Positions 1 through 7,879 of a stretch of DNA of 64,000 nucleotides are shown here, one piece after another. The stretch comes from an uncultured Lachnospiraceae bacterium (GTDB lineage Bacteria > Bacillota > Clostridia > Lachnospirales > Lachnospiraceae). The position numbers and the translations under genes were made by a program. Below the pieces are notes generated by a model that ran no database searches, was not told the origin of the DNA, and saw nothing but the letters and a program-made list of their open reading frames with translations. The stretch is from positions 1 to 64,000 of the forward strand of contig CAMZDG010000016.1 in NCBI GenBank assembly GCA_947305245.1. The letters run 5' to 3'. Positions within the stretch are counted from its first letter, which is position 1. The number at the start of each line of letters is the position of its first letter.

Positions 1-14
1 TAGAATACAGAAGG

Positions 15-59
15 AGGGTAGGTGTGGGTGTCTAAAAAAACGTCCGCACCCCCCACCCT
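15..59. repeat. Imperfect inverted repeat (G-rich/C-rich arms)
   Basis: A G-rich arm at 15-32 faces a C-rich arm at 41-59 around an A-run (34-40), giving an imperfect hairpin. It lies just left of a second, perfect hairpin at 128-172. No gene overlaps it. It may be part of a compound palindromic element; its role is unknown. Confidence 0.45.
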
Positions 60-127
60 TAGCAAGTTATATTTCAGTTTAACGCGCTCGCAAAATACGA
101 AGTTGTTGCTTATCTTGGTGGCCCGCA

Positions 128-172
128 GGGACGGGGTTAATGGGTCAAAAAATGGCCTGCTAACCCCGTCCC
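128..172. repeat. REP-like palindrome with perfect 12-bp arms
   Basis: GGGACGGGGTTA at 128-139 is perfectly complementary to TAACCCCGTCCC at 161-172, with a 21-base loop. It lies 11 bases beyond the stop codon of the TfoX-like gene but has no T-run on either strand, so it does not look like an intrinsic terminator. GGGGACGG-type palindromes in Firmicutes are often dispersed extragenic repeats of the REP/RAYT kind; that assignment is inferred from one copy. Confidence 0.55.
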
Positions 173-183
173 CATGGTCCACT

Positions 184-498
184 TTATTTCTTTTTCTTCG
201 GTGCCGGTAGTTCATCATACATAGCCTCAAGCAAGGTTCTAAGGAACTCTCTATTGTCGATATCATCTACTAGCAGCATTTCCTTTGCCCCCGCATACGG
301 GAGTTCCAAGTCTGCTTCTGGCATTAAAGTTTTTGCTGACTGTGTAGGCTTGACAAGGAAACGATCATCATAAATCCCGCCGACAATTTTGCCACGATAA
401 TAGATTATGTATTCTCCCATCATCGCCTTATAGGTAATATCGTCCAGCCCCGAGAGCTGTTCTAAAACAAAATCCAGGTATTCTTTGCTTGATGCCAT
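184..498 (-). CDS. TfoX N-terminal domain-containing protein
   Basis: A 104-residue protein matching the stand-alone TfoX/Sxy N-terminal domain: an opening helix, the motif KAMMGEYIIYYRGKIVGGI, then a DDRFLVKPT segment and a lysine-rich tail. In gamma-proteobacteria TfoX controls competence, but the short Firmicutes homologues have only this domain and no known target, so the function is open. The ATG at 498 is preferred because it is the one best spaced from AAAGG; an in-frame ATG at 504 and a GTG at 519 are possible. It is last of four minus-strand genes (hypothetical, NifX-like, GNAT, this) that may be cotranscribed. A REP-like hairpin follows the stop. Confidence 0.75.
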   Translation of the reverse strand: MASSKEYLDFVLEQLSGLDDITYKAMMGEYIIYYRGKIVGGIYDDRFLVKPTQSAKTLMPEADLELPYAGAKEMLLVDDIDNREFLRTLLEAMYDELPAPKKKK

Positions 499-570
499 AA
501 TCATTACCGCCTTTAGCACGTTTTATTATAAGATAATTTTTCCCACCCGATAGTAAGAAAAACGAAATAC

Positions 571-1104
571 TCATTTCATTTTCTTCTCAAAACGGAACAT
601 TCCCTCTGGAAACTGATCATCTGATTCACCCATCTCTGCATCCGGATCGTTTGGATCTGGATGATGACTGTTAAAAAACTCTACAATATGGAACCCGCAC
701 CTGTTCACGTAAAAATGTATGTTTCTCTTTTCAAAGTATGGCGTGACCGTCTCCCATACGACGACTTCAGGATGAAGTTTTTCCATCTCCTGCCAGGCGG
801 CATACCCTATTCCCTGACTATGCACCTTCGGAGATACAAACAAGAGCTCCAGATCTCCCTTTTCACCGCAAACCCTGATCACAACACCGCCAACGGGTTT
901 CCCGTCACACATAATGCGGTATGCTTCTCCAGAATCTATGGATCTTTCAATGGTGTCTCGGGAAATGATCTGATCATCCTCCTCAAAGTGGTCATCCCTC
1001 ATTCCAAATTCTTCCATTGCTCCATAGTTAAATGCCTCTTGATTATCCTTAATGAATTGCTCCCGATCATTATCCTCGAGGGGCATTAAAATCACTTCTG
1101 CCAT
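571..1104 (-). CDS. GNAT family N-acetyltransferase
   Basis: A 177-residue single-domain acetyltransferase of the GNAT fold. The acetyl-CoA pyrophosphate loop is visible as QGIGYAAW at about residues 98-105, after the beta-4 strand DLELLFVSP. A later strand carries YVNRCGF, the usual end of the fold. The acceptor substrate cannot be read from sequence. The C-terminal 30 residues are acidic (DPNDPDAEMGESDD), which is uncommon. The start codon follows GGGGTGAAAT. It begins 9 bases after the NifX-like gene stops, so the two are probably cotranscribed. Base composition is AT-richer than in the housekeeping genes to the right. Confidence 0.8.
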   Translation of the reverse strand: MAEVILMPLEDNDREQFIKDNQEAFNYGAMEEFGMRDDHFEEDDQIISRDTIERSIDSGEAYRIMCDGKPVGGVVIRVCGEKGDLELLFVSPKVHSQGIGYAAWQEMEKLHPEVVVWETVTPYFEKRNIHFYVNRCGFHIVEFFNSHHPDPNDPDAEMGESDDQFPEGMFRFEKKMK

Positions 1105-1113
1105 ATTTCACCC

Positions 1114-1503
1114 CTATTTGTGGCATTTCCCGCCATGTTCGCACTCATGTCCTTCATTATGCTTATGGTCATGATGATTACAGGTGGCTTCTCCAGTCTC
1201 AGGAAGGTTGCCTGAAAGAAATGCTTTCACCGCTTCATCCGCATCTCCCTCAACACCGGCAAACAACCGTATGCCTGCCTCGTTCATGGCAGCCTGCGCT
1301 CCGCCTCCAATACCGCCGCAAATCAGCACTTCCGCACCAAGGCTTTTTAGAAATCCAGCAAGTGCGCCGTGTCCGGTACCATTTGTGTCTATTGTTTTAC
1401 TGGAAATGACCTTGTCGTCTGCCACCTCATAGGTCTTAAATTGTGGCGTCCTTCCAAAGTGTTGAAAAATCTCTCCGTTTTCACAAGTTACTGCAATAAT
1501 CAT
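1114..1503 (-). CDS. NifX/NifB-type dinitrogenase iron-molybdenum cofactor-binding family protein with His-rich tail
   Basis: A 129-residue protein. Residues 1-105 form the NifX-like RNase H-type fold: MIIAVTCENGEIFQHFGRTPQF at the start, then a glycine-rich stretch (ICGGIGGGAQAAMNEAGI). The last 25 residues form a metal-binding tail rich in His, Cys and Asp (CNHHDHKHNEGHECEHGG). The family includes FeMo-cofactor carriers, but no nif gene is nearby, and stand-alone clostridial members are of unknown function, perhaps in Fe-S or metal handling. A good Shine-Dalgarno sequence (AAAAGGAGAG) fixes the start. It sits between an unknown gene and a GNAT gene, all on the minus strand with short gaps. 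Confidence 0.8.
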   Translation of the reverse strand: MIIAVTCENGEIFQHFGRTPQFKTYEVADDKVISSKTIDTNGTGHGALAGFLKSLGAEVLICGGIGGGAQAAMNEAGIRLFAGVEGDADEAVKAFLSGNLPETGEATCNHHDHKHNEGHECEHGGKCHK

Positions 1504-1523
1504 GATTTTCTCTCCTTTTCGCC

Positions 1524-2036
1524 CTATTCTGTCATCTTAAAATCATACAATTCAGGTTCACTCAAGCCTATGCATATGAACCTTAGTTTTCCATATAGTC
1601 CTTCTGCCTCTTTGCCGATATACCAGCCTTCGCTTTTTTTGCACTCTACTTTCATGATCTTTTTCACGGCATTCAGTAAAGTGCCAGATATCTCATTATC
1701 TTCCATGGTCGCAAACATACCATGTATTAGGCCGGTTCCGTCTTCACTGATTCCTGACGGGTCAAATTCCAAAGAACGACTATTCTCTCCCTGATATACC
1801 TGACCATATTGGTTTGTTTTTACTTCGTCATCCTTTCGCATGATTAGGAAACTGATTTCACCATGCTTATCTTTTAGCGTACCAAGACCAGGAATATCCT
1901 TTACCGTTCCATACGATTTCCAATCGGCTTTACCGCACTGTATGTACTCGACACCAAACGAGAGTTGCTCCTCCACTTTTGAAAGAAGAGTTATCATATC
2001 ATTTTTTGTTGCAAAAAAACTGATCCTTTTAGTCAT
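1524..2036 (-). CDS. Hypothetical protein, no family recognised
   Basis: A 170-residue soluble protein with no signal peptide or membrane segment. It opens with MTKRISFFATKNDM and is mixed alpha/beta by eye. A conserved-looking segment, KADWKSYGTVKDIPGLG, lies near residue 35. The overall look (a small, single, acidic to neutral domain in an accessory block near an Imm1-type gene) would suit an immunity-type protein, but that is only a guess. The ATG at 2036 is preferred over an upstream TTG at 2066 and has a weak AAAGAGAAG ahead of it. It is first of a likely four-gene minus-strand operon. Confidence 0.65.
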   Translation of the reverse strand: MTKRISFFATKNDMITLLSKVEEQLSFGVEYIQCGKADWKSYGTVKDIPGLGTLKDKHGEISFLIMRKDDEVKTNQYGQVYQGENSRSLEFDPSGISEDGTGLIHGMFATMEDNEISGTLLNAVKKIMKVECKKSEGWYIGKEAEGLYGKLRFICIGLSEPELYDFKMTE

Positions 2037-2112
2037 TTTCTTCTCTTTGCCAAGCCTCATGAACAAATTGTTAATATTGCGTTATTCCGAAATATTTAGT
2101 TACCCCTTGCGA

Positions 2113-3267
2113 TCACTGAAGATACTTTTGGCAAAGATCAAATACCAGCTGGTACTGATCGAATTTAACCTCTTTGTCGTTATCTTCCGTTTCGTCGTTC
2201 TCTGCTTCAGCGGTCTCGTCGTTTTCTTCCTCATGCTCGTCATTTCCGTTACAGCAGGACATCATAAGGAAATAGCATCTTTTCTCCGCATCAGAGGCAT
2301 GAAATACGACATCCACCGCAGAATATGAATTCGTGTCGCCGTCATGAAACATCATATCGGCATTTTGGGGAAACATTCCCCAACCGCAACCGTAATTATC
2401 AACGAAGTCGAGCATCCCCGCCTTACCCTCTGGACTGATGATTTCTTCCCGAAACAATGCACGGTTAAATTTCAGGAGATCCAGCACGTTTGAATGGATG
2501 TCGCCCGCACCCCTTGCTATCTGATACTCCTTCATATAGCCGCCCTCACCCTCTGGAACACTCGTAACATCGCCGCAAGTCGTAGCAGAAGAACAGTTCA
2601 TGCCCAACGGCTCAAAAATACGCTCTCTGACATTCTTCTTATAGCTCCTTCCCGTTATTCTTTCGATAATCATAGCGAGAAGAACATAATTTGTATTGCA
2701 GTATTGCATTTTTGAGTTCGGCGCAAATGTTAAGTCGAGCGTATACAGATGCTCCAACAATACTTCGTCGGTAATCTCGCCGTTATCAAATGCATTCATC
2801 AACGCTTCATCGTTATTGAAGAACATTTTGCGATCGTTGGCGAAATCCACCATTCCCGAGCGCATATGAAGCAGATCAAAAACCGTCATTCCGTTCGCCT
2901 TATAATACTCAGGGAAATAAGACGAAACCCTGTCAGTAAGCTTGAGCTTTCCCTCGTCAAGAAGCTTGAAAACGATTGCAGCCGTATACATCTTGGTGAG
3001 CGAGCCGATCTCATAGGTGGACAGTGGGGTTACCGTATCGCCGTTCACGTCGACGGAACGCGAGCCGGAGGCCCAGATGACTTCTCTGTCCGTGGCAATC
3101 AAAATGCTTCCTCTGATGTCATTATTCTGTATATTCTCCCTGAGTTCGGCAACGAAGTCGGCGTATTTCGGATTTTCACTGAACCACATATTGCTCTCGG
3201 TATAGGCAATATTTGACTCGCCGCCATTTAAGCAAATCAGTTCTTTTAAGATGTTTTTGTTTTGCAT
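2113..3267 (-). CDS. Beta-lactamase-fold serine hydrolase (class C/PBP-like)
   Basis: A 384-residue protein with all three catalytic motifs of the class C beta-lactamase/DD-peptidase fold: S89-L-T-K92 (nucleophile and general base), Y189-C-N191, and H308-D-G310 in place of the usual KTG/HTG triad. There is no signal peptide, so it is probably cytoplasmic, unlike true beta-lactamases; esterase or peptidase activity is more likely than drug resistance. Residues about 340-367 are a highly acidic run rich in Glu, Asp and Asn that interrupts the C-terminal part of the fold, an odd feature. The start codon follows AGGGAG. The gene lies in the AT-rich accessory block, alone between an Imm1-type gene and an unknown gene. 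Confidence 0.85.
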   Translation of the reverse strand: MQNKNILKELICLNGGESNIAYTESNMWFSENPKYADFVAELRENIQNNDIRGSILIATDREVIWASGSRSVDVNGDTVTPLSTYEIGSLTKMYTAAIVFKLLDEGKLKLTDRVSSYFPEYYKANGMTVFDLLHMRSGMVDFANDRKMFFNNDEALMNAFDNGEITDEVLLEHLYTLDLTFAPNSKMQYCNTNYVLLAMIIERITGRSYKKNVRERIFEPLGMNCSSATTCGDVTSVPEGEGGYMKEYQIARGAGDIHSNVLDLLKFNRALFREEIISPEGKAGMLDFVDNYGCGWGMFPQNADMMFHDGDTNSYSAVDVVFHASDAEKRCYFLMMSCCNGNDEHEEENDETAEAENDETEDNDKEVKFDQYQLVFDLCQKYLQ

Positions 3268-3373
3268 TATTATTTACTCCCTATGTGGCATATTGCTTAT
3301 GTTATTGTTCAAGAAAAAATGTTTCTGTGCATTATTCCGGAAGTTATAGCCCTCTACAAACTTGAAGTTTATT

Positions 3374-3739
3374 TTATAAATCCTGCCAACAAATGCAGGA
3401 TGGTCTTTCGAAGGAATTAAGAAACTCCTTAACACAAGAAAGCATATCTTTTATCTCAATAACAGCATTCGGTTCCGGTATCCACTCTTCACCACCGGCA
3501 ACAAATGTTATCACTTCTTGATTATTCTCATTGTAAGAAAGCCACATAGCACCATCTTCGGACTGAAAATATGTAATTGCTGCATACTCCCCATTTAGGC
3601 ATATAGCCATACTCGGATATACATTATTACCGCTTATCCATATTTCCTTTTCATTCGACATTGCATTTTTGATTATATCCAATGCCTGATCCACGCTACG
3701 AAACTCTATATTGTTTTTTCCTAAACTAATGTTTCCCAT
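3374..3739 (-). CDS. Imm1-type immunity protein, orphan
   Basis: A 121-residue protein. Its C-terminal third (PNAVIEIKDMLSCVKEFL followed by RPSCICWQDL) matches the Imm1 immunity family, which typically ends in a helix, a Gly/Arg-Pro turn and a conserved Trp. The middle has beta strands with WLSYNENN and GGEEW. Imm1 proteins neutralise toxin domains of polymorphic or contact-dependent toxins, commonly deaminases. No toxin gene is beside it, so it is an orphan here. The start has AGGAATAGG immediately upstream. Confidence rests on the C-terminal motif alone. Confidence 0.6.
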   Translation of the reverse strand: MGNISLGKNNIEFRSVDQALDIIKNAMSNEKEIWISGNNVYPSMAICLNGEYAAITYFQSEDGAMWLSYNENNQEVITFVAGGEEWIPEPNAVIEIKDMLSCVKEFLNSFERPSCICWQDL

Positions 3740-3849
3740 CCTATTCCTAAATGCCCCCGTGGTTGAATAAAACCGAAATTCAAAGTGATAGTCTATTTGC
3801 GAAATCTACTCCCTACAAGTATATCAAATTGGAAACTCAGGAAAATCAT

Positions 3850-4620
3850 TCACTTGATCCTTATAACCCTGCCGTATCCCCCGTTTATCACGCTCACATA
3901 AACAATGGATGAAATCCCAGAGGCAATCATGAAGAGCATTAGAATGTTACAGAATGCAATTGCCATGTCACTTTCGGTAAACAGTGAGCATACCATCATG
4001 GGAATTATGGACGTAACCATAAGTACAATGCCCAATAGGATCCCGATCAGATGCGCGTGTTCAAAGTTTTTCTTGAGTTCCTGGGCCACACCCTTTACGC
4101 CATACGCCAATGCCACGTCGGGAAGCCTTAAATGCTTATAGTCTTTCAGCGGCCAGATAGCCAACACGATGCAGATTGCAATCACCATAAGAAAAATGAC
4201 CTGAATCACAATTCCCAGAACTCCGAGTTTGTCATCCCCCTTTAACGTAAGCAGAATACCCGGCATCGGCGAAATGAAAAACAACATGATCGCCAGCACC
4301 GTTTTTGTCGCAGACTTTTTCAGTTCTTGGAAATACCCTTGTACTTCCTCCAGCGTCACCATGCTTTGATCGCTTCCCGTCCGTACGGGCTGCAAAGTCT
4401 TTTCCGAGAGCGATGAAAGGTCATATTCGTCCTTCAAAAGGAAATCCAAGGGCACTTCAAAGAATTCAGCCATTGCTACGACCTTTGTCACGTCAGGCAC
4501 GGTCTGAGCCATCTCCCATTTTGAAACCGCCTGACGGCTAACTCCGATTTTTTCTCCAAATTCTTCTTGCGAAAGGCCGCTTCTTTTTCGAAGCTCCGTT
4601 ATTTTTTCAGATAGTATCAT
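3850..4620 (-). CDS. XRE-family transcriptional regulator with C-terminal membrane domain
   Basis: A 256-residue protein. Residues 1-60 are a Cro/C1-type helix-turn-helix (LSQEEFGEKIGVSRQAVSKW), followed by a linker and four hydrophobic segments at about 107-127, 131-155, 190-212 and 222-247. The protein is therefore a membrane-tethered DNA-binding regulator. It probably senses an envelope signal, but the ligand is unknown. Its ATG overlaps the stop of the upstream hydrolase (ATGA), so it is translationally coupled to that gene and probably controls it. A GGGAGGG ribosome binding site is present. The C-terminus is basic (RVIRIK). Confidence 0.85.
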   Translation of the reverse strand: MILSEKITELRKRSGLSQEEFGEKIGVSRQAVSKWEMAQTVPDVTKVVAMAEFFEVPLDFLLKDEYDLSSLSEKTLQPVRTGSDQSMVTLEEVQGYFQELKKSATKTVLAIMLFFISPMPGILLTLKGDDKLGVLGIVIQVIFLMVIAICIVLAIWPLKDYKHLRLPDVALAYGVKGVAQELKKNFEHAHLIGILLGIVLMVTSIIPMMVCSLFTESDMAIAFCNILMLFMIASGISSIVYVSVINGGYGRVIRIK

Positions 4621-5693
4621 TTTCCCTCCCGCGCCTCATCGCTTTGCGACGTCTCGCTCGTCTTAGAAAGTCCGTCCAAAAATGAAATCATGGCGCTTGC
4701 GATCTTCTCTGGCCTTTCCGCGTGAACGTAATGCCCACAATCCAATTGAATCAGCTTGCCGTTCGATATGTTGGAAACATAATTTTCATGAATTCGGATC
4801 CATTCCTCAGGCTCCATGACCTGTTTCATCACGCTTCCGTCAGAAACAAAAAGAAGTGTCGGTACGTCGGGAATCGGACCGTCATGATATTCACGCATCG
4901 CCTTTAGTGCCTGCTCCGTCATAATGGTTTCCCGCTGAAAGGTAGCACCGGAGCCCTTACAATACATTACGTATCCCAATGCTTTATACTGTTCCCGTTC
5001 CTCCTCCGTCAACGCACCCGAGGATGCCGCAGGCGGCATGGGCATGAAGCGAATAAGTCCGATCTGATAGTTAAAGAAGTCATAGGCTGCCATGCCTGAA
5101 ATGCACTCTTCCTCGTTCTGAGGCTTCATGGCATTAAAATCCGTTGGAACCTTGTATGCGTCGTATTGCTCCGGAACATTACAGTCAAGACCGATGATGG
5201 CATCCACTTCCTCCGGATAATGCTGCGCCCACCAAATTGCCTCTGCTCCTCCCGCGGAATGGGCGGTCAAGATGAAGGGGCCTTCCAATCCAAGGCTCTT
5301 TAGGGCCTCCCTATGCTGATTCACGACAACGTCAAGCGACCTTTCCCCTTCCTGTTCGTCGCTGTAACCATATCCAAACTTCTCGATCACGACGATGCGA
5401 TACTTGTCGCTTAGTTTTTCATAAAGTGGCTTAAAATCAAAAATAGGTGACGGTGTTCCGTACCCTGCGAGAAAGACCAAGGTTTTGTCTCCTTCACCTT
5501 CCATGTAAACGTTCAGGTTATCTCCGTCCACTTCCACGTACTGCCCTGCCAAGTGTTTTATCAGATTGCGCTCTTTTTTTAGTTTATACTGGTGGTAAAT
5601 ACATAATGCCATCAAAAGAATAGTTACTACGGCGAAAAAACTTAAAATCACAATGCCCAGTATCCTGAATGCTTTTTTAACTTTCTTGTTCAT
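4617..5693 (-). CDS. Membrane-anchored alpha/beta hydrolase
   Basis: A 358-residue protein. An N-terminal signal anchor (residues about 8-32) is followed by an extracytoplasmic alpha/beta hydrolase domain. The nucleophile elbow is AHSAGG (Ser at about 146), the oxyanion-loop region is FLAGYGTPSP, and the catalytic His lies near the C-terminus in CGHYVHAERP. The substrate is not predictable; lipase, esterase or haloperoxidase-like relatives exist. The ATG at 5693 is chosen over upstream codons because CAAAGGAGAT precedes it. The stop overlaps the start of the XRE-membrane regulator by ATGA, making a two-gene unit. The C-terminal tail is Ser/Glu-rich. Confidence 0.83.
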   Translation of the reverse strand: MNKKVKKAFRILGIVILSFFAVVTILLMALCIYHQYKLKKERNLIKHLAGQYVEVDGDNLNVYMEGEGDKTLVFLAGYGTPSPIFDFKPLYEKLSDKYRIVVIEKFGYGYSDEQEGERSLDVVVNQHREALKSLGLEGPFILTAHSAGGAEAIWWAQHYPEEVDAIIGLDCNVPEQYDAYKVPTDFNAMKPQNEEECISGMAAYDFFNYQIGLIRFMPMPPAASSGALTEEEREQYKALGYVMYCKGSGATFQRETIMTEQALKAMREYHDGPIPDVPTLLFVSDGSVMKQVMEPEEWIRIHENYVSNISNGKLIQLDCGHYVHAERPEKIASAMISFLDGLSKTSETSQSDEAREGK

Positions 5694-5768
5694 ATCGAAA
5701 TCTCCTTTGTTTTGATGAGATAACAATATCAAAATACTCCCTGGCATTCTACCATCCTTGGCTTGCAA

Positions 5769-6053
5769 TCTGTCAACTCAAGGTGGAAAAACTGCGCGTA
5801 AAACCGAAAGTTAGTCGCAAACTCCACTATTTGATAATTGTATCAGAACCTCGCTTGACAGTCAAATGTCCTACACTTTAAACATTAAATGAGCACCTGT
5901 CTGAAACAGATGCTCATATATACAAGCTGCTCCCCTTTCCCTATTAATATCGAACTTATGTCTGATTACCTTTTTGATTACCTTTTGATTACCTCGCAAA
6001 AATGCGAATGCGCCAGAGCCTTGTAAATCAAGGACCTGACGCATGTTCAAAAA
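5769..6053. other. Gene-free stretch beside tRNA-Pro with repeats; possible attachment region
   Basis: No convincing gene. It holds a near-perfect hairpin at 5890-5914 (GAGCACCTGT facing ACAGATGCTC). Three direct copies of GATTACC follow at 5964, 5976 and 5987 (spacing 12 and 11). An inverted repeat at 6014-6038 has CCTTG and CAAGG cores. The region adjoins the 3' end of the tRNA-Pro gene, the usual target of tyrosine integrases. A short open stretch on the minus strand could be a decayed integrase end, but no catalytic motif is visible. Attachment-site status is inferred. Confidence 0.4.
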
Positions 6054-6128
6054 TCGGAGTGGCGGGATTCGAACTCGCGACCTCCGCCTCCCTAAGACGG
6101 CGCTCTAACCAAGCTGAGCCACACCCCG
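6054..6128 (-). tRNA. tRNA-Pro (anticodon AGG)
   Basis: A complete cloverleaf on the minus strand. The acceptor stem CGGGGTG pairs with CACTCCG (one G-T pair), the D-arm is GCTC/GAGC, and the anticodon stem CCGTC/GGCGG holds loop TTAGGGA, giving anticodon AGG and G37 as usual for Pro. The T-arm is GCGAG-TTCGAAT-CCCGC, with an A-C mismatch at 52-62. The discriminator is A and CCA is not encoded. The 3' end faces the accessory block on the left. A consensus promoter lies just upstream. Confidence 0.93.
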
Positions 6129-6141
6129 AAGCACAATTAGC

Positions 6142-6170
6142 ATTATACCTTGCCCTTTTGAAAAAAGCAA
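6142..6170 (-). promoter_or_regulatory. SigA-type promoter of tRNA-Pro
   Basis: On the minus strand, TTGCTT (-35, 6170-6165), a 17-base spacer and TATAAT (-10, 6147-6142) lie 14 bases before the tRNA. Confidence 0.75.
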
Positions 6171-6326
6171 GCTTTTTTTTCAAATTGTTTTAATCTTGTG
6201 AAACAATTATCGTTTTCCACAGTTTTTGCTATTGTCGTGCTATAATTTTAGGCATTTTCCCGATTCCTGCGGCTTCCAGCCATGATTTTCCAAAGGAAAA
6301 TAGCGGGGAATGGCCCTCGCGACAAA

Positions 6327-7823
6327 TTAGATCCGCTGAAGCAGCATGACCAGATACTCCCATACTCTCTGTACGGAGGAGATGCTCAGGGTTTCTTCCG
6401 TCGTGTGAATGTTCCTCATGTTCGGTCCGATGGAGACGCAGTCCAGATCTGGAATCTTGCTCATAAACAGGCCGCACTCCAGTCCGGCATGAATGGCAAC
6501 GATCTGAGGATCCGCCTGATAAAGCTCCTGATACAGGGCTACCATCTGCTCACGCAGAGGGGAATCCACGCGATATTTCCATCCGGGATATTCACTGCGC
6601 ACGCGATATTTCACGCCCGCCATCTTACCGATGGCGAAAAGCTTATGGATCAGCGCATTCTTCGCACTCTCCACGGAGCTTCTCACGGAGAAGCTTGCCA
6701 GCACGTAGCCGTCATGCAAAACGGTCTTCTGCTTCAGAACGCCAAAGTTCAGGGAGGTTTCAACCAGTCCCTCGATGTCTGCGCTCATGGCCTGTACGCC
6801 GTTGGGCAGACTGCAGAGGAACAATGCGATCTTTCTGGTATCCACTGCCGTAATGGCCTCCGCGTCCTTATCCTTCAGGTCGGTAAACATCCAGGTCATC
6901 TTGAAGGCGTGATCCTTGGAACCGATCTCCTCGCGGAGCTCTTCATGGATCTTATTCAGGAGATTATGGATCCCGTCCCTGCGATAAGAGATCTGCTCTC
7001 CCTGGTCATTCTTCTCCTCCGCGAAAACAAACTTCGCGGTGGTTTCTCTTGCAATGGCATTGTCTGCCTCGCCGCCCTTAACGCCAACCAGCTTCACGGG
7101 ATAGACGCGGGTCAGCTCCTCGAGCACGCGGCCAAAGAGCTGATTGGAATTCGCGCGCTCCTTATGGATCTCAGTGCCGGAATGGCCGCCCTGCAGGCCA
7201 CCGATCTTCAGCTCCAGCAGCATGTGATTCTTATAGGTCTCCGCCTTGCCCATCATTTCAAAATCCACGCGAGCGCCGCCTGCGCAGCCGACGGTGAAGA
7301 CGCCTTCTTCTTCGGAGTCAATGTTGATCATGCGCTTTCCCTTGAGCATGGATAACACGATCTCTCTCGCCCCGTCCATTCCCACTTCCTCATCCACCGT
7401 GAGCACGACCTCCAGCCTGGGATGCGGAATGTCATTGGAATCCAACAGTGCAAGCGCATATGCGATGGCAATGCCGTCGTCGCCGCCAAGGCTTGTCCCG
7501 GCAGCAGAAATCTCATCGTCCTTCACGCGAAGCACCAAGCCGTCCTTCTTCATGTCCAGGGGGCAAGCCTGCGTCTTTACGGCCACCATGTCCATGTGTC
7601 CCTGCAGGATCACGGGCTCGTGGTCCACCATTCCGGGCGTGGCTTCTTTGACCAAGATCACGTTCCCAACGGGATCCTGATAATACTCCAGATTATGTTC
7701 TCTTCCAAAGTTCACCAGATAGTCGCTGATCCGTTTAATGTTGCCGGATCCTCTGGGAATCTGACTGATCTCTTCGAAATAATGAAATACGGACTTGGGT
7801 TCCAGATTTGCCAATGCGCTCAT
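6327..7823 (-). CDS. pepD: Aminoacyl-histidine dipeptidase (M20 family, PepD-like)
   Basis: A 498-residue cytoplasmic metallopeptidase that hydrolyses Xaa-His and other dipeptides. M20 motifs are present in order: QGHMDMV (metal His and Asp), LGGDDGIA (bridging Asp), VDEEVGMDGA (catalytic and metal Glu), GGHSGTEIH in the lid domain, and HAGLECGLF near the C-terminus, as in PepD. E. coli PepD is 485 residues. ATG 7823 is chosen because AAAAGGAGAGATGG precedes it; the longer reading frame to 7871 lacks a site. It is monocistronic, between tRNA-Pro and an ABC transporter, and its composition is GC-richer than that of the block on its left. Confidence 0.93.
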   Translation of the reverse strand: MSALANLEPKSVFHYFEEISQIPRGSGNIKRISDYLVNFGREHNLEYYQDPVGNVILVKEATPGMVDHEPVILQGHMDMVAVKTQACPLDMKKDGLVLRVKDDEISAAGTSLGGDDGIAIAYALALLDSNDIPHPRLEVVLTVDEEVGMDGAREIVLSMLKGKRMINIDSEEEGVFTVGCAGGARVDFEMMGKAETYKNHMLLELKIGGLQGGHSGTEIHKERANSNQLFGRVLEELTRVYPVKLVGVKGGEADNAIARETTAKFVFAEEKNDQGEQISYRRDGIHNLLNKIHEELREEIGSKDHAFKMTWMFTDLKDKDAEAITAVDTRKIALFLCSLPNGVQAMSADIEGLVETSLNFGVLKQKTVLHDGYVLASFSVRSSVESAKNALIHKLFAIGKMAGVKYRVRSEYPGWKYRVDSPLREQMVALYQELYQADPQIVAIHAGLECGLFMSKIPDLDCVSIGPNMRNIHTTEETLSISSVQRVWEYLVMLLQRI

Positions 7824-7879
7824 TCCATCTCTCCTTTTTTCAAACCGAAAACAATGATTTGTCCCAATCATTAATTATA

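Noticed and set aside
15..172. Hairpins as a terminator for the TfoX-like gene
   Set aside because: No T-run follows either hairpin on the minus strand.
5890..5993. Short repeats as a CRISPR array
   Set aside because: Repeats are 7 bases with 4-5 base gaps and no spacers or cas genes.
5694..6053. Minus-strand open stretch as an integrase gene
   Set aside because: About 40 codons only, with no Arg-His-Arg-Tyr catalytic residues; at most a remnant.
6282..7355. Plus-strand open frame of 357 codons
   Set aside because: Antisense to pepD, which has full catalytic motifs.
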